A stretch of 64,000 nt of DNA from Mytilisepta virgata (taxonomy: Eukaryota; Mollusca; Bivalvia; Mytilida; Mytilidae), in NCBI GenBank assembly GCA_028015205.1, contig CM051510.1, positions 30,442,580 to 30,506,579 of the forward strand. The letters run 5' to 3'. Position 1 is the stretch's first letter. Every line of letters starts with the position of its first letter. A model generated the notes under the pieces. The model searched no databases. It was not told the DNA's origin and was given only the letters and a program-made list of their open reading frames with translations. Positions 11,289 through 21,804 of this stretch are shown here, one piece after another. The translations under genes were made by a program, and so were the position numbers.

Positions 11289-13356
11289 ATGAAGGGTGAA
11301 AGAAAAAAACACAAGTTTAAGAAAGGTAACCAAGCCAATCCATTGACGAAACGGTGCTTGGTGACCAAAATTGAAAATCCGGATTTTAGTGTGGAAAATG
11401 AGTTTGCTCCATCTACACAGGTATCTAATGATTCATCTTATCCATCTACAGAATCACCTAGGCAGTCCATTTGGTTGCCTCGCCTTGATTCAAAAGAATT
11501 TAAACTTTATTCAAGACAAAGCTATGACGGTATGTCCTATACTGACCCTCAAATTGAAAATTGTTCAAATTCAGTTAAATTACTGAGACCGAAAAAACCA
11601 GATTGTAATTATCTTGATGAGTTTGTTAATGATGAAAGTATAGAATACAGAACAGTAGATAGGGATTTAACTGTTGTTATGATAAATAAACTGTTTATGA
11701 CTCACAAAGAAGAAAGTCCCTATTGTGAAATACCCAATTTTGAACTTGATAATGAAAAGAAATGGGGTCTTGGTTGGACATGGACGATGAAATGTAGTCG
11801 ATGTTTATTTGTATCAGAAAGTTACAAGCTTTTTCACGAAATAGACAAAAGTGGTCCTGGTCGTAAGGCAGCTACAATAAATCATGCCTTTCAAGTCGGT
11901 ATAACAAATACAAATATTGGTAATGATAGTGCAAGATTAATTTTGTCGTGTGCAGGTATTCCCCCATTAGCAAGAAGTTCTATGCAAAGAATTGCTAATA
12001 AAGTATGTGATAAAATAGTAAATATTGCAGATGATGAAACAAAAAAAGTCGTGCAAAATATGCAAAAAAGAAATGTTACATTAGGTTTAAAAAAATCCCA
12101 TGCAATAAAATTACAAATGGATGGTTCATATCAAAGTTTAAGTATTAAGAGTAGGCATAAAATGGGTCAAAATGCTTCACAGGTTATAGGTATAGCGTGC
12201 GAAAATGAAACTGATGACCATGATGTTATCAGTTACCATTTAATTAATAAGATATGCTGGGTTGGTGCATGGTTGCGAGGAAAAGGTTATAATGTTGAAT
12301 GTCCAGACCATGAAAACTGTACTGCAAACACAGATCCAAGTGATCCATTAAGTGAAAGGGATCTTGGATATGAAACTTGATTTATTAGTAGATTACTGCA
12401 CCACTGATGGAGATGCAAAAAGTGTGTCTGGCCTTCAGGACGCAATGCAATTATTATTTGGTCCACTCTGGTCTGTAAAAAGATTGGCCGACACTGTACA
12501 TCGTGGACAAAGTCAGTTTCGTCAGGGTCTTAAGGCAAAATTTAGTGAAGGTATGTTTCCCGGTGCAACAAAAGCAAAGAAAAATGATATAAAAACAGCT
12601 TTGTCAAACGATATAAAATTGCGGTCATATGGTATAATGAAGGCATTATTTTCTAAATACAATGGTGACAATGAACAAATTTCAAAATGTTTACCCCGTA
12701 TTGTAAAAAAGGTTGTAAATTGTTATAGTGGTAAATGCGGTGATTCATGTAGATGGAGCATAACTCTATGTAGGGGTGGTAAAACAACAAGCTGGTGGTA
12801 CAAATCTATAGGCCTTAGTAGTCATGGCTTAAAAAATGGCTCTTTGATGCCCAATGAGGCAGACAAACTGCTCATAGCAGAATTACTAGAAATGAAACTG
12901 TCTGTCTATGCTCTAGAGCAAATGAAATTTTTCAGCAATACAAATAAATGTGAGTCTGTAAATAGAACAATTTCAACATACCTGCCAAAAAATAAGATAT
13001 TCTCACGCAATGCAATTGGTCGCACTGCTGCAGCAGTTTTAAAGGTTAACAATAATCGGGATGTTGCACTGGTTAGAACACTGAGAGCAGTTGGATGTCC
13101 TCTCGGTAAAAAATCCTCAGCTCTTGAGGCTCTAAAAAAAATACGTAGAATGGAGCTTTATGATAAAGCATATCAAAAGAAATTGGTCGTAAAATTGAGA
13201 AGGTTACAAGCTAGCAAAAAACAGGCAATTAAATATTTGCTTCATAAAGCACGACATAATTATGGGTATTGTAAACACCAGTTAGAACCAAAATTGCATG
13301 ATGAACATTATTCTAAGAAAACTTTTATTCCTCAGCCAGGATGTAGTTATTCTTAA
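11289..13356 (+). pseudogene. Mutator-like DDE transposase, one frameshift
   Basis: Enzyme of the Mutator-like transposase type found in many marine invertebrate genomes; it would cut and join element ends. The first ATG is 11289; the frame stays open upstream to a TTG at 11250. The N-terminus is lysine-rich. A possible zinc-binding region follows (MKCSRCLFVSE), then PGRKAATINHAFQVG and SSMQRIANKV. Catalytic candidates are D278 in LQMDGSYQ (12120-12122), D in TTDGDAK (12406-12408) and E in KCESVNR (12952-12954). CPDHENC precedes the break. A single +1 frameshift between about 12335 and 12380 splits it into pieces of about 363 and 334 codons; both sides are otherwise free of stops, so the lesion is recent. 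It is intronless and ends at TAA 13354-13356. Confidence 0.88.
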
Positions 13357-13413
13357 CATGTTTTTTGTTTCAGGATACAGAAGCATGTTTATGTATTTTA
13401 ATGTTTGAATTTT

Positions 13414-13419
13414 AATAAA
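13414..13419 (+). other. Polyadenylation signal of the transposase gene
   Basis: AATAAA, 58 bp after the transposase stop, followed by T-rich sequence. Position and spacing fit a real 3' end. Confidence 0.55.
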
Positions 13420-13864
13420 GCATGATTGTTTATTTTGTTTCTACTGGAAATGGGATATTGGTACAAGACTTTGGCATAAACACCATCCATTTTTTTTTTT
13501 AAATATTTGTTTTCAGTTTTTCTTATATTGATTTAATTCTGTTTTATTTATTTGCTAGTTTGTTTTATTTATTTGATTATTTTTTCATTTGTTAGGTAAA
13601 TTTCCTTAAGAATTACCTCCCCTACACCATTACAAAATAAAACTCCAGTGTTTCAAAAACTTATGCCAGTTTATCACAAAGTCTTGTACTAAAGGAGCAT
13701 GTGGGTGTGTGGGTGGGCTTTTATCCCATTTTCAGTTTATTTTGATTAAAATATTGTAGAAAGGTTGTATTCTAATTCAGTCACCACGTGGTGTTACATC
13801 ACACATTTTCACGTGGGTATGAACATTTTTTAATCAGATTAAATTGTGATAATGGGAATACATA
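13420..13864. other. Interval between convergent genes
   Basis: Non-coding, T-rich. It contains a near-palindromic ACCACGTGGT at about 13791. It separates the 3' ends of the transposase and the endonuclease gene. Nothing else seen. Confidence 0.5.
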
Positions 13865-14396
13865 CTATATTCTGAGAGACAGCTTGCAGTCTGGAAAAGT
13901 TTCTCCATTAAATTTATGACCTGTGCATTTTTCTGATGATACACAGAACCTACGTGTATTATTGACAGTGTGAGGCTCAATATTTATGTGTTCCGGTATG
14001 ATTCACAAGGGGTTATGACACAGGTGGGATGTGTCTAAATTTTCATTTATAATTAAATTTTTTAATTCCAAAATTTTAGAAAGACGTGCCACATTTAATT
14101 TTGTTCTTCTTCCATTTGGAAAGGTTACATTTAATACCCCATATACATAATTTCTGAATTTTTTTGTCCCACCAGTCCAAATCTGACAAACCCCATTTTC
14201 CCCCAATCTGCTATTTTGACACAATATATCAGAATATTTTCCATAAAAAAGTTGCATGGAGGCAGCCATATTTTTTTCTTATGACAGAAAAAATACTAAA
14301 GAGTTTTACTGACCTCAGTTTCTTCAGCATTTGTTGACAAAATGGATCTACATCACAAATATTCCTGTACCCACTGTTTGAAATCATGACGTCAAA
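13865..14396 (-). pseudogene. His-Me finger (HNH-like) endonuclease with zinc-binding loop, broken
   Basis: Minus-strand gene facing the transposase. From 14269 it reads GVCQIWTGGTKKFRNYVYGV, then NVTFPNGRRTKL and DTSHLCHNPL, then continues in the same frame after a TGA at 14003-14005 (HINIEPHTVNNTRRFC, EKCTGHKFNGETFPDC) to TAG at 13865-13867. The pattern W-TGG...SHLCHNPLC.NP.H...NN.R..C...H matches the zinc-binding loop of His-Me finger homing-type endonucleases; the catalytic His would be in SHLC. The TGA replaces the Cys expected after HNPL, a one-base change. Upstream, DVDPFCQQMLKKLR lies in another frame (14438-14229), separated at an A7 run near 14269-14275, either an indel or a very short intron. 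Role inferred: a nuclease carried by the element. Confidence 0.72.
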
Positions 14397-14397
14397 T

Positions 14398-14858
14398 TGG
14401 GTCAAGCCGCGCAATTGATTTCCTGTTATAGAAGTCATTCTATTTTATGCTGTCATTAAGTCTGTAAGTTTCGTTGAGACATGGGAGATGGCTCAAAACG
14501 ATCGCCATACACTAATACATATCCAGTTAAAATCTCGGGGTTTGATGTCAGTCTACTTTTTTCGTAATTTGACAAATCACGAGCCATGGTAAAAAATTCT
14601 CCTTCCGCAAAGCAAAATGTACCTCTTTCATGCTCCCCATGTAGAATAAAAATTTTCTTGGTTTTCTTTATTTCATCCTTTCAAACTTTTTATGACAAAT
14701 GTCTCAGATAAATACAGTTTTAAAACAATACTAGTTATTCTGTTATCATGTTTGGTTTTTTTACAGTAGGTCTATATATCATGGTGCAATAAAAAAAATT
14801 TTGATGGACTTCTTTTGTATCCCTCAGGTCAAAGTTCATTGCAGGTCTTGATCCATAT
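14398..14858 (+). repeat. 461-bp terminal direct repeat, right copy
   Basis: Same sequence as 10185-10645 apart from one substitution in the A/T run near 14793. The right end CCATAT abuts the non-LTR RNase H fragment at a TA. The left end is preceded by GTCAAAT rather than TA, so this copy by itself does not have matching TA flanks; only the outer ends of the pair do. Confidence 0.9.
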
Positions 14859-15300
14859 AAAGCATACTTTAATATACTTTCTACGACTGTGTTTCCCTTT
14901 ATACCAACATGACTTGGTATCCAGAGAAAAAATATTTCTTTGACCATTTGAACAAGTATTTTATAAAAATCGATAATATAGGAAACCAAGGGATTTTTAT
15001 ATTTCTGACCTTCTATAGCCAGTAAACAAGAAAGAGAATCTGAACAAATAAGAAATTTCAGTTTTTCAGACGTTCTTGAAACTCTTAAAGCAAGAATTAT
15101 GGCTTTGGCTTCAGCAGTAAATACTTAAGTGGAGGATGGAGGAGGCTAGTTGATGCTTGCTGTCCATAGACTGTAGAGGTAGCCACTTTGTCCCCGTCCT
15201 TCGATCCATCAGTATAAAAAGAGTAATGAAATTCAAAGTTTGATTTTATTTCAGCAAAATGCAAAACATCCAATAAATTTCTTGTTTAAATAAGATTTGT
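14859..15300 (-). pseudogene. Non-LTR retrotransposon RNase H domain (right of insertion)
   Basis: Minus strand, reading from about 15290: NFEFHYSFYTDGSKDGDKVA (first catalytic Asp), a frameshift near 15115, then AEAKAI (catalytic Glu), CSDSLSCLLAI (second Asp), and FLWIPSHVGIKGN with the conserved His, ending SILKYALY at the insertion junction. These are the ordered motifs of the RNase H domain in I-clade and related non-LTR ORF2 proteins. The reverse transcriptase proper is not found further upstream on this strand, so the element is 5'-truncated. It continues at 10060-10184. Confidence 0.82.
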
Positions 15301-17624
15301 CTTCAGAGACTGAAGAGTTTTTTTTCTATGCAACAAAGCTGATTGAAAAAAAATGGTAAATCACATAAAGTGTAAATATATTTTTACCTTATAATTTCCT
15401 ATACAAGGACACTCATACATTGTGTAACGAAATGGTTTCTGTCAGATAATGTATTCTAATTTCCGTTGTTTAATATTACTTTTTTGTTCGTATTTTTTTA
15501 ATAACAGGATGTACGTTATACACAAACAAGATAACGCCCTTGAATACAACAGATATATCGGAATAAAATAATGCTAATATAATTTCGAGTTTGTTTAACA
15601 TTATTCCAATTTTAGATAAAAATTACCATCAATGTTAGCTATGAAAGGTCATGAAACTTGACAATCACTGTATAATGTTGCATTGTAAGTTTTTGAACGT
15701 TTTTCTTTGAAACAGTTTAGTCATTGTAATTAAGTGTCGTAAGTATGGTTTGGATGTACCAGTCAGAATAGCACACATATCATCTGTGTGATGTAATTTG
15801 TAAAAGGCATCCATGGTAATTGTTCTGAATGTTATATATTACAGTCTATATAGCAAATCTGATTACTTGTGATTGTGAAATTTAATTTTCAGTATAAATA
15901 ATGCCAGTTTTATTTCAACACGGTCATTTTCCATTTATATTTAAAAAGAAATTATTTGTAGAACAGTTGCTTACATAAATGAAGAAATCCATTCACAAAC
16001 AGAATCTGAATCAATTTCCATTTTTTCAATCATTACATTTTCATTTATTACAATTATTTGATACAAATTATGATGCAAAAGATGTGCACATTTCGTCGAT
16101 TTGACGTTGCGCTTGATATTGGTACTACATTATCACGTCCCGATGTCGGTGTATTCGGTAGCAACGCGATTGAAATTTATTTGTACACTTAATCAAAACT
16201 ATGCATTGAATAAATAATAAACATCAATTTTTTTCTCATAAACACATATTTCATTTGAAAATAAATTATTTTCTACACATAAGCTTGAGAACACTCAGAA
16301 AAAAAAATGTTTTTTAGCTGTAGAAGCCTAACTAAAATCTCACATATGCCTTTACATTTAACTCCCGGAAAAATTGGTTAATCGAAAAATTACCATTATT
16401 GGTGAATTACATCACTTGGTAATAGAAAATAATTATTTCATATAAGATACAACGCCATTAGCGTATTTTACGGAAAAGAACCGACGAAATCGAAGGAATC
16501 AAGAGAACCATGTAGAGAATAGAAAACGTCGGTAAAATGGAGAAAAATTGATAATGATAATCTTCAGAAAAGCTAGAAAACAATAATTGTATTTCTTATG
16601 ATTTTTACATAATTTAATATTGGATGTAACGCCTCATTTGATTGGTCATATTTTTTTCGTCTATCATATCATAGACTAAATTTTCTACTCTACTATGACG
16701 TCATTAAAGGAAATCCCATAGTTTTAGACGTCAAAACAACAGTTGGAATTAAATTATAAGGATCGACTATAATTGTTTCCGTCTATTCGAAATAACCTCA
16801 ATGCACATGGTGCACAGTTTCAAATAACACCACATGATTGAGGTTATTTCTTCATAGACCGAATTACAATCATATCAATGTTCAACTTAGCAACATATAG
16901 TAAAATTCTCATTTATATTGGAAATGTGCCTTCATTTCTGATTTTAATAGAACTTAATTTTTTGTCTCTTCTGCAATTTTATGACTAAACATCCATTTCT
17001 GCGATTTCGCAACTAAATGTCACACAGAGCCGAAAATGAACAAATTAACGTTTGACGAACATCACATTCAAATTTTAACAGAACATGAACAGAATCTGTG
17101 TTCTTAAAATCAGATTTGAAAAATATATTCGAAATGTGCATTTGCTTGGCATTTTTATCCAGATCAACCTGTATTGATGCATTTAGAATTACGAGAATTA
17201 TACGAAATTTGCGATTTCTCAGTAAAATGTCACACACTCAGAAAATGACTTCGGAGGTCCAATTTCACGTTAAAAAGAGTAGCGGGCTTATCAGGATTTT
17301 ATTTCTTAAATGAATGTCGTTGTTACACATATACCATATATGCAGAATATAATTTTCGATATTTTAGACATGGTAGAAAGATAAATTCAAAGACCACAAA
17401 AAAAAATTTAAAAGACTTCTAAAAATGGTTAATAGATAAACAAAACAACAAACAACAAACAACATGGATTACATTTGTAAAAGAAGTTAATTTCTCAATA
17501 ACAAAATTTTGAAAAATTCTAAATGATCACCCTTCAAAGTGGTAACAAAAAAAAAATTTTCTGAAACAAAATAAATAGCATAGTAAAACACCTCGCATAA
17601 ATCTAGCGTATTTTTACCTCAGAA
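15301..17624. other. AT-rich intergenic region
   Basis: No gene recognised. It holds a hairpin (16757-16880, listed separately), the dispersed phrase GCACATTTCGTCGATTTGAC at about 16085, ATGACGTCA at about 16694, and a diverged direct repeat (GCGATTTC.CA..AAATGTCACAC) at about 17000 and 17210. Open frames at 17013-17313 lie in the latter and look fortuitous. Confidence 0.5.
16757..16880. repeat. Imperfect hairpin, MITE-like
   Basis: GAAATAACCTCAATGCACATG (16789 on) is answered by ATGATTGAGGTTATTTC; flanking bases extend the arms to about 45 nt each around a short centre. No clear target duplication seen. Confidence 0.6.
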
Positions 17625-18159
17625 CGTTACAAATTGACGTTACGTTTAATGATACCAACATCTTGCACGACGTCTTTACGACTCATCAGTTGCGTTCAAG
17701 GCCTAAATGTTGAAAAACCAAAACAATTCAAACGTTCAAGAGCAAATTCAAAAATGCAAGACTGGCCAAAGGCTGTAAAGCCAAAACAATATAAGTACAG
17801 AGCTATGTACTCATTAGCCTTTTTCACAATTCGAAAAAAAAATGTGAAAACATTTTTAAGAATTGAATATGACATTTAGTGCTTTCCAATAAAATGAGCA
17901 GCTGACTTTCATTTTAGTTTAATTATAGAACAAAAAGATAGGTTTCACTGATGTCATACATTCGGTAGTATATTTATAGAAATATTCGCTTAGATGAAAT
18001 AGCACAATGCATGCCCATAAGACAAGGCATTGAACAAAAATGAACACAATTTCGATTACAACATAATTTTTCATTAGTTCTATCATACAGAAAACAGTAT
18101 AAATTTTCAATGGAAAGTAATACATTGCCGTTTTCGCAATCACGTGATTCTCAAGTAAT
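17625..18159. repeat. Dispersed 'ACGACTCATCAG' repeat and flank
   Basis: GTCTTTACGACTCATCAGTTGC..TCAAGGCCTAAA near 17675 matches, with changes, phrases near 16095, 19700 and 63095, where ATTTCGTCGATTTATGACTCATCAG-type wording recurs. It is a short mussel repeat of unknown class. The remaining bases show no gene. Confidence 0.5.
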
Positions 18160-19318
18160 GAAAAGGACAAATATACCTAAGGAGCAATAAAAAAAACGTA
18201 ACCCATTGGAAAGACAAACCCGGGAAGACAAATAAACAACCACAAGCACAACAAATAAACAGAAAACTAAAAAACAATGAACAACATGAAAAACCAGGAG
18301 TGACCCCAGGTGCTTCGGAAGGGTAAGCAGTTCCTACTCCGTATACGGCACCCGTCGTGAAGTTCAATCCGGTGGAAGTCACAAGTCGGTGGAGGCACAT
18401 GAAATGTCACGACAGAGGGAACAGGTCCAACACCATCTTAGATATTGGAACACTGTAACGGTCAATCAATTCGTGATGACGACCGTAAAATTTCCTAAAT
18501 GATGACTTAATGATGACATCAACTTATCCCTGATAAAACCCTGCTTACGAAGCGTTTGTGACAGCAGTTATCCTCTTTGTCGAAAGCCAATGTAACTCAC
18601 GCATGTCCTAGAAAATCGGATAAGCTGAGAAACGTAGACGCCATAGGCAGGCGATGCTGGTATATTGCTACTCAAGAAGGGAAAGTTAACAATAGGAAAG
18701 TCATCACGTTTGTCTTAAAGTTTTGTCTTCAAATGTCCCTCATTGTCTATTTCAAGAAACAAATCCAAATATGAAGCGGACTTTGGTGTATCTGTAGTAT
18801 CCTTAATTTCAAGCTCACTGGGGTAGATTTGATGTAGAAAGTCTTGGATTTTATCTTAATTTAATGACAACACGTCATCTATATAAGGAAAAGTGAAATT
18901 AAAGGATTGGGATAGTTTCTTTTTGTTTTCACGTAGTAACCCTTGAATGAAGTCCGCTTCATATGAATACAGAAACAGGTTGGCGAGCAGAGGAACACAG
19001 TTGGTTCCTATTGGAATGCCGATTGTTTGTTGAACAATTAGACCGCCAAATTCAACAAATATGTTGTCTATGAGAATTACATATTTGTAATTTCATCTTC
19101 ACAATACTTTTTGTCAGAATCAGAGTGGTTCTTCACGAAATAAGCCTTTTCTCTGCCTAGAACTAGGAATTTATACCTGCGTGTGCCATTTTTCTGGAAA
19201 AAACATTGATGAACTAGTTGCTTTAAGCGTTCTTTTAATTGAGAATGTGGTATGGTAGTGTAGAGTGTAGAGAAGTCGAATGTTTTTATGCTGTTGCATG
19301 AAACCATGGGCATTTCCA
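18160..19318 (-). pseudogene. Penelope-like element, longest copy (copy 2)
   Basis: Minus-strand copy running from about 19318 to the common 3' end AAAGGACAAATATACCTAA near 18165. It keeps motif A (KTFDFSTLYTTIPH), the following helix region to CEDEITNM, motif B (GIPIGTNCVPLLANLF), motif C (PYIDDVLSL), the thumb (SNIPASPAYGVYVSQL) and the 3' tail. At least four lesions are present, including a small deletion at 19070, stops near 18850 and 18730, and frameshifts between 18400 and 18580. It is 5'-truncated before the fingers domain. No GIY-YIG domain is visible. It is the only copy here with the motif A aspartate. Confidence 0.85.
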
Positions 19319-19692
19319 AGCGCGGATCCAGGATTATATGTTAGGAAGCACAGTACTCCGGCGGCGAAGAGTTTGGAGCCGTTTAAGGCTCCCAGGGGCC
19401 AGGGAGTAAAGCCCCGGAGAAGCCCAACAGATATGAGCAAATATATGCCAAGTTTCAAACAAAAGAAGCCTAGTATGATTTTCATAACGCGTTTTTTTTT
19501 TTTTTTTTTTTTTTTTTTTGGTGTTTTGTTTTGTTCTTCCGCACATGCATATCTTGTGCCAAAAAATTGATATCAAAGAATTTATAAATGTAATACACTT
19601 TTTGTGCTAAATGGCAAAAAATCAGTTTTTGTGCATGGTCATGATTGGAAATTAAAATGTTTGGTTTTGAATGCTCAGTTTGTGTAAATATA
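19319..19692. repeat. GC-richer repeat fragment and poly(T) tract
   Basis: 19319-19475 (GCGCGGATCCAGGATTATAT ... GCTCCCAGGGGCCAGGGAG) is locally GC-rich against its surroundings and contains wording of a common mussel repeat. It is followed by an uninterrupted run of about 27 T at 19493-19519, consistent with the reverse-oriented poly(A) of an inserted transcript-derived piece. Confidence 0.5.
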
Positions 19693-20180
19693 ATTGTGCA
19701 CATTTCGTCGATTTATGACTCATCAGCTGTACCGAAGACCTAAAATGTTGGAAAAAAAACAATCCATAAGGTTAAAGAGCAAATTCAAGATACCAAAATT
19801 TATTTCTTTAGGTAAGTAGCATATCCCTCATATTGTACTAAAATGTCATATTTTTACCTGGTGAATTACATGCTTATGGTGAGTCTCTGTTTTATTCTTC
19901 TTCCGTGTCAGTGTACAGGTTTTAATCATCTGAATTAACGCAAAAGAAAGATAACCGACAGACATGGTCCTGTATATATATATACCCGCATTTTTTATAA
20001 TCTTGAACTTTCTACTTTTAAATGTTGTCACCATCGGCGCAGTCGCAATTTTGTACTCAACGTCTGCCGTCATACTGATGAAGGGGTATCCGTTATCCGA
20101 AATCATGGAAATATTAGTTTGGTGATGTTGTACTCTTTTATATATATATATACGCCTAAATGCTAACACAACAATTTTTT
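19693..20180. other. Short dispersed repeat, then non-coding sequence
   Basis: 19695-19745 is the clearest copy of the short repeat GCACATTTCGTCGATTTATG followed by ACTCATCAGCTGTACCGAAG. The minus-strand open frame 19846-20208 (120 codons) overlaps TATATATA tracts and the SINE head; I do not regard it as a gene. Confidence 0.5.
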
Positions 20181-20283
20181 GTCCGCCTGTGGCAGGACTC
20201 GAACTCAAACGGTTGAGACACTATGGCACGTATTCTCCTAGCACCATGTCCCGCGCCCTAGACCGCTCGGCCAAATCCTCTAT
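20181..20283 (-). repeat. tRNA-derived SINE head (Leu/Ser-like), copy 1
   Basis: On the minus strand: TTTGGCCGAGCGGTCTAGGG (A-box and D-arm) and, 60 bp on, TTGAGTTCGAGTCCTGCC (B-box). A long middle segment resembles the variable arm of class II tRNAs. The presumed acceptor strands (GGATTTG and CAGGCGG) do not pair, so this is not a functional tRNA gene but a tRNA-derived promoter of a SINE. Confidence 0.6.
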
Positions 20284-20529
20284 ATAAAAATAAAGCTTCA
20301 GTGACCGAGGTGAATCTTGGGATGAACATAGTACATGTGTATATGCGTGTGGAGATGGAATTTTATTACCTCTCTGGCATTTATTTGGCAGCAATCTGAT
20401 TTAGCCTTTTTTTAATACATTATATGGGAGGATAATATTTTATTATCATACAGTCACAGTACATACATTATTTAACTAATCGTCTTAATATTGTGACAAC
20501 TACATAATGTACTTAACCAGTGGATTTCC

Positions 20530-20690
20530 GGAGCATTGTCGGAGATACATAGTAGTCCTATATATTCATATATGCCCAAATACTAACCAAACACTGTTAA
20601 AATCAGATTTTAATACTGTCATATTTTTGTCCGCCTGTGGCGGGACTCGGAACTAACACCTTTGAGACCTAGCACCACGTCAAGCGAAAC
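20530..20690 (-). repeat. tRNA-derived SINE head, copy 2 (decayed)
   Basis: TTTTTGTCCGCCTGTGGCGGGACTCG matches copy 1 and is likewise preceded by a TATATA..GCCYAAATRCTAAC stretch. The B-box remains, but the A-box region is lost after about 50 bp. Copies 1 and 2 are about 450 bp apart in the same orientation. Confidence 0.5.
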
Positions 20691-20875
20691 AAACCCCTGA
20701 ACAATATGAAAACAAAATAATATACGACAAATTATAATGCAAGAAGGAAGAATTCGGGGCTTTCATTGCATTCTGTATACAGCTTATGTTTCTGTTTTGT
20801 TTTTATTTTCGTATAAAATTGTCACAAGTGCTAGAAAAGAAATTTTCATAGTTCTTTCATTCTTTTCATTCTTCA

Positions 20876-21171
20876 GATGTCATACCGTCTGTACTTCATA
20901 AACAGAAACAAGAAGGGTGATTTTACCAAACATTTATGACAAACCTTATGATCTTACATTTAGCTGTGAAATATTTAACTTCTCCGTTATTATAGCAGTA
21001 ATATACCAAGACCTCCAGGAAATGAAGTCTACATTGAAATGTTCTAACACGCGACAGGTTCTCAGCAGAGCGAAATTATTATTACAAAAACCTTCAACAG
21101 AGGATTACATGTATGATAAGCCTTCAACTGACGTCGTCTCGATCGATATGATTGACAATCAAAGTGCTTAA
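20876..21171 (+). CDS. Possible 3'-terminal exons of an unidentified host gene
   Basis: A pyrimidine-rich acceptor (TTCATTCTTTTCATTCTTCAG) precedes 20876, then an open stretch DVIPSVLHKQKQEG to a possible donor G|GTGATT at 20919. A second acceptor-like site (CTCCGTTATTATAG) near 20997 precedes a long open frame ending TEDYMYDKPSTDVVSIDMID and a stop at 21171. The tail is hydrophilic and Ser/Asp-rich, like a receptor cytoplasmic end, but I recognise no family. If the two pieces are spliced at the sites named, the frame instead ends at GNEVYIEMF. Only one reading, or neither, can be right. Confidence 0.28.
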
Positions 21172-21656
21172 AGCACCGAGGAAAGTGGTCGTTTGAAATC
21201 TTAAGAAATTTATCTGGCATAATGAAATACAGTTGTCAAAAAGATCATGACGTGTTCTCAGGATTCCGAAAATTTTGTTTTTGCATGAAAGCATTAAAAG
21301 GTTGCATTCAAATATAACTACGGAATTTATCTTGTGTCTGATCCGTTTTTCCTCTCTGTCTATCCAAGATCTATAGTTATGTTTTTTCTACAATGTCCAA
21401 GAACTATATAGTTAATTATCCTGCAATCAAGCCATTTCCGGTCCAAGGGGTAGAATAAACTTTAGTCGTATTAGATCAATTACCTAATAAAGTCTACTGG
21501 TACTTGTTTACATGGAGAGCGCGAGGAGCCTTGCGAATGTACCAGATGACGTCGTGGCGTTTCTCGCGTTTTCACTGCAGTTGAATTTCAACTTCAAACG
21601 TAATTTTAAGGCATTTTACGAATCTAAAGGAGATTGCAGGATAAAGACAATACAAA
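21172..21656. other. No gene seen
   Basis: AT-rich. Near 21355-21420 two loose copies of the CCAAGATCTATA phrase foreshadow the minisatellite at 21805. Nothing else. Confidence 0.45.
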
Positions 21657-21783
21657 GTCATTATCGGAAAATATAAAATTTATTTGGGCTCGTTGCGAAA
21701 CATGGGGAAAAGGCTCATTAAAGCTCGCCTTTTCTCATGTTTCTAAAGTTCGCCCAAATAAATTTTATATTTTCCGACAATGA
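21657..21783. repeat. 127-bp hairpin
   Basis: Arms of about 58 nt: GTCATTATCGGAAAATATAA ... GGGAAAAGGC against its near-exact inverse ending TTATATTTTCCGACAATGAC, with a loop of about 10 nt. It is probably a MITE-like insertion. No matching flank duplication is evident. Confidence 0.75.
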
Positions 21784-21804
21784 CTATGTATTGTATATAT
21801 GTAA

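Larger units (their letters stand above)
10185..14858 (+). mobile_element. Composite unit: 461-bp direct repeats around Mutator-like transposase and His-Me endonuclease
   Basis: A 4674-bp unit with two 461-bp direct repeats at its outer ends and two convergent genes between them. The flanking plus-strand sequence is GTCA-TA on the left and TA-TAAAGC on the right. Joining the flanks with one TA gives an uninterrupted minus-strand frame (KYALYDPITNISVTYSDFK) of a non-LTR ORF2, so the whole unit sits at a TA target with a 2-bp duplication. The outer termini are imperfectly inverted (TGGGTCAAG versus TGGATCAAG). No long terminal inverted repeat or 8-11 bp duplication, as expected for Mutator-type elements, is visible. 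It could be a composite transposon, an element with long terminal direct repeats, or a recombination product of two short elements. Confidence 0.75.

Noticed and set aside
10185..14858. LTR retrotransposon with 461-bp LTRs
   Set aside because: No primer-binding site, polypurine tract or gag-pol; a 2-bp rather than 4-6 bp duplication; internal genes are a DDE transposase and a nuclease.
19846..20208. 120-codon minus-strand open frame
   Set aside because: Overlaps TATATA tracts and a tRNA-derived SINE head, with no domain.
20181..20283. Functional tRNA gene
   Set aside because: A- and B-boxes are present, but the two acceptor strands do not pair and no normal anticodon stem can be drawn.
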